Positions 61,778-64,000 of a DNA stretch of 64,000 nt are shown here, in pieces (position 1 is the first letter of the stretch; every line of letters begins with the position of its first letter). This DNA is from Clostridium sp. BNL1100 (GTDB lineage: Bacteria > Bacillota > Clostridia > Acetivibrionales > DSM-1351), in assembly GCF_000244875.1 (NCBI RefSeq), contig NC_016791.1:2981001-3045000 (forward strand), in the 5' to 3' direction. The translations under genes were made by a program, and so were the position numbers. Under the pieces are notes generated by a model. The model did not search any database. It was not told where the DNA came from and worked only from the letters and a program-made list of their open reading frames with translations.

Positions 61778-64000
61778 TGAATCTAAACATTTCTGATTTC
61801 AAACCGGGTAAATGGCAGAATTCCATTGACGTACAGGACTTTATCCAGACAAACTACACTCCATATGATGGTGCTGAAAACTTTCTTTGCAGTGCCAGTT
61901 CAAAAACGAAACAGCTCTGGGAATCTTGTAAAAGTCTTTTGGTTGAAGAACATTTAAACGGCGGAATTCTTGATATCGACACAGAAACCGTAGCAAGTAT
62001 AACAAGTCACAAACCCGGCTTTATTGAAGAGAAATATGAAGTAATAAAGGGGCTTCAGACAGATGCGCCGCTGAAAAGGGCCTTTTTTGCTAAAACCGGC
62101 TATAGAATGGCTAAACAGGCCTGCCAGCAGTTTGACACTACACCTTCACCCGACATTGATAAAATTTTCAGTAAAAGCATAAAGACACATAATGATGGTG
62201 TTTTCAGCGCATACACAGATGAAATGCGTAAGGCCAGAAGATGCGGAGTTATAACGGGTCTTCCCGATGCCTATGGCAGAGGCCGTATAATAGGCGATTA
62301 TAGAAGGGTTGCCCTTTACGGCACAGATTTTTTAATAAATCAAAAGCAAAAAGACCTGGACAGTCTCAGAGGCACCATGACTGATGGCGTTATAAGGCTT
62401 AGAGAAGAACTTCACGATCAGATTGCCGCACTTAACGATTTGGGTGTTCTTGGAAATTCTTATGGCTTTAACCTGAAGCGCCCTGCACAAAATGCCTTTG
62501 AAGCTGTTCAGTGGACATATCTGGCATTTCTAGGTGCCTTAAAGGAAACCAACGGAGCTGCAAATTCTTTAGGCAGGCTCAATGTTTTTTTTGATATATT
62601 CATTGAACGTGATATAAATAACGGTACCCTGACAGAAGCAGATGCGCAGGAGCTGATTGACCAGTTTGTTATAAAGCTGAGGCTTATAAGACACTTGCGT
62701 ACCAAAGAGTATAATGAACTTTTTGCAGGAGACCCGGTTTGGTTGACAGAATCCCTTGGCGGAATCAGTAGTGATGGAAGACATATGATTTCCAAGACCT
62801 CCTACAGATTCCTTCAAACTTTGAAGAATCTGGGAGCCGCACCTGAACCGAACCTTACGATACTATGGTCAGTTAAGTTACCTGAAAATTTCAAGAGGTT
62901 TTGTGCTCAAATGTCTATTTCAACAAGTGCGATTCAGTATGAAAACGATGATATTATGCAGCCCCAGTATGGTGATGATTATGGTGTTTCCTGCTGTGTA
63001 TCCGCTATGCGTCTTGGAAAGGATATGCAGTTTTTCGGTGCAAGATGTAATCTTGCAAAGCTGCTTTTATTATCCTTAAACGGAGGACGTGACGAAATAA
63101 GCGGTGATCAGGTTGCACCTGAAATAAAGCCATATGAAGGCGAGTATTTGGAATATAATGAGGTTATAAAGAACTTTCTGGAACTTCAAGGTTGGCTGAC
63201 AGGTTTATATGTTAATACCATGAACATTATACATTATATGCACGATAAATACGCTTACGAGCGTCTCATGATGGCTCTTCATGACACGGACGTCAACAGA
63301 CTTATGGCTTTCGGTATTTCCGGATTATCAGTACTTGTGGACTCCTTGAGTGCCATTAAGCATACACGTGTTAGAGTAATAAGAGACGAACGTGGTATTA
63401 TTACAGACTTTAAGCAAGAAGGAAGTTATCCTCAATATGGAAACAACGACGATAGAGCCGACAGTATTGCAAAAGAGGTTGTTACAAGCTTCTACGAAAG
63501 TCTGAAAACTCACCCCACCTACCGCAATGCAAGGCATACTTTGTCAATCCTAACTATAACATCAAACGTTGTGTACGGAAAAAAAACAGGCTCTACTCCT
63601 GACGGCCGTAAAAAAGGAGAACCCTTTGCCCCTGGTGCAAACCCAATGCACAATAGAGATAAGTCAGGAATACTTGCTATGATGAATTCAGTGGCGAAGT
63701 TACCTTATAGTGTGTGCAATGACGGAATTTCCCTTACCCTATCAGTTATCCCGAATGCTTTGGGTAAGGAACTGAATACCAAAATTTCAAATCTTTCTGC
63801 ACTCATTGACGGTTATGTTATGAGCGGCGGCCATCATATAAATGTCAACGTACTTGATAAAGAAACTCTTGAAAGTGCCATGAAGGAACCTATGAAATAT
63901 AATCAGCTTACAGTTCGCGTGTCGGGCTATGCAGTACATTTTATTAAGCTAACCAAGGCACAGCAATTGGAAGTAATCTCAAGGACATTTCATGAAGCTA
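61778..64000 (+). CDS. pflB: formate C-acetyltransferase (pyruvate formate-lyase), 3' end cut
   Basis: Converts pyruvate and CoA to acetyl-CoA and formate by a glycyl radical. The visible 741 residues hold the adjacent catalytic cysteines in GVSCCVSAM (near residue 405) and the glycyl-radical region RVSGYAVHF (near 715). About four or five residues and the stop lie beyond the window edge. ATG 61778 is preceded by GAGGGGG. The activating enzyme (pflA), usually next, would lie outside. It is controlled by the ZTP riboswitch and its terminator. Confidence 0.96.

Overview
The window looks like a chromosome segment of a low-GC, spore-forming, anaerobic Firmicute of the Ruminiclostridium/Clostridium type. 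The evidence is the AT-rich DNA with AGGAGG ribosome-binding sites, a T-box leader and a ZTP riboswitch with clostridial layout, a PPi-dependent phosphofructokinase, pyruvate formate-lyase, a GerMN lipoprotein and 2-hydroxyacyl-CoA-dehydratase-type activase proteins. Species cannot be fixed from the sequence alone.

Layout. (1) 1-1460: an ECF-like sigma factor and its DUF4179-type membrane partner, which runs off the left edge. (2) 1616-27060: an acquired-looking secondary-metabolite locus, read right to left. A near-consensus promoter (27027-27054) leads into a decayed 3-hydroxyacyl-CoA dehydrogenase, a free-standing acyl carrier protein, an acyl-CoA dehydrogenase, a 4666-residue NRPS-PKS and a 2796-residue PKS-NRPS with a C-terminal thioesterase. 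The assembly line reads C-A-PCP / C-A-PCP / C-A-PCP / KS-AT-KR-ACP // KS-AT-KR-ACP / C-A-PCP-TE. Adenylation codes predict Ile-like, unassigned, Val and Leu, so the product should be a lipo- or acyl-peptide with a valine-derived, twice-extended dihydroxy acid before Leu. The ACP and dehydrogenase resemble the hydroxymalonyl-ACP supply enzymes of FK520- and zwittermicin-type clusters, but that supply route is broken here. (3) 27149-27955: the locus border, with a truncated IS3-type transposase, a long inverted repeat and five near-identical 114-bp GC-rich tandem repeats that abut the end of guaA. (4) 27958-36745: housekeeping genes on the minus strand: guaA, a TIGR01212 radical SAM protein, larC and larB (nickel-pincer cofactor), prfB with a programmed frameshift, and a HAD phosphatase/aminotransferase/Lrp operon behind a T-box predicted to read tRNA-Ala. 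(5) 36833-50310: DivIVA-like protein, thioredoxin, exported proteins, glycogen phosphorylase, GerMN lipoprotein, a three-gene dehydratase-activase operon and a large exported GHL10-amidase. (6) 50464-53731: an Fe-S membrane protein under a PadR regulator with a perfect palindromic operator, then an IS1182-type element. (7) 53759-56262: divergent fba and pfp of glycolysis. (8) 56494-60150: a histidine kinase, NfeD, flotillin FloA, a small linker protein and a LytTR response regulator, all in one direction. (9) 60314-64000: an HD-phosphohydrolase/GNAT fusion and pflB behind a ZTP riboswitch; pflB is cut only a few codons before its end.

The most unusual parts are the hybrid NRPS-PKS locus with its broken extender-unit pathway, the 114-bp repeat array fused to the guaA 3' end, the flotillin operon nested inside a split two-component system, and the alanine-type T-box in front of an Lrp regulator.
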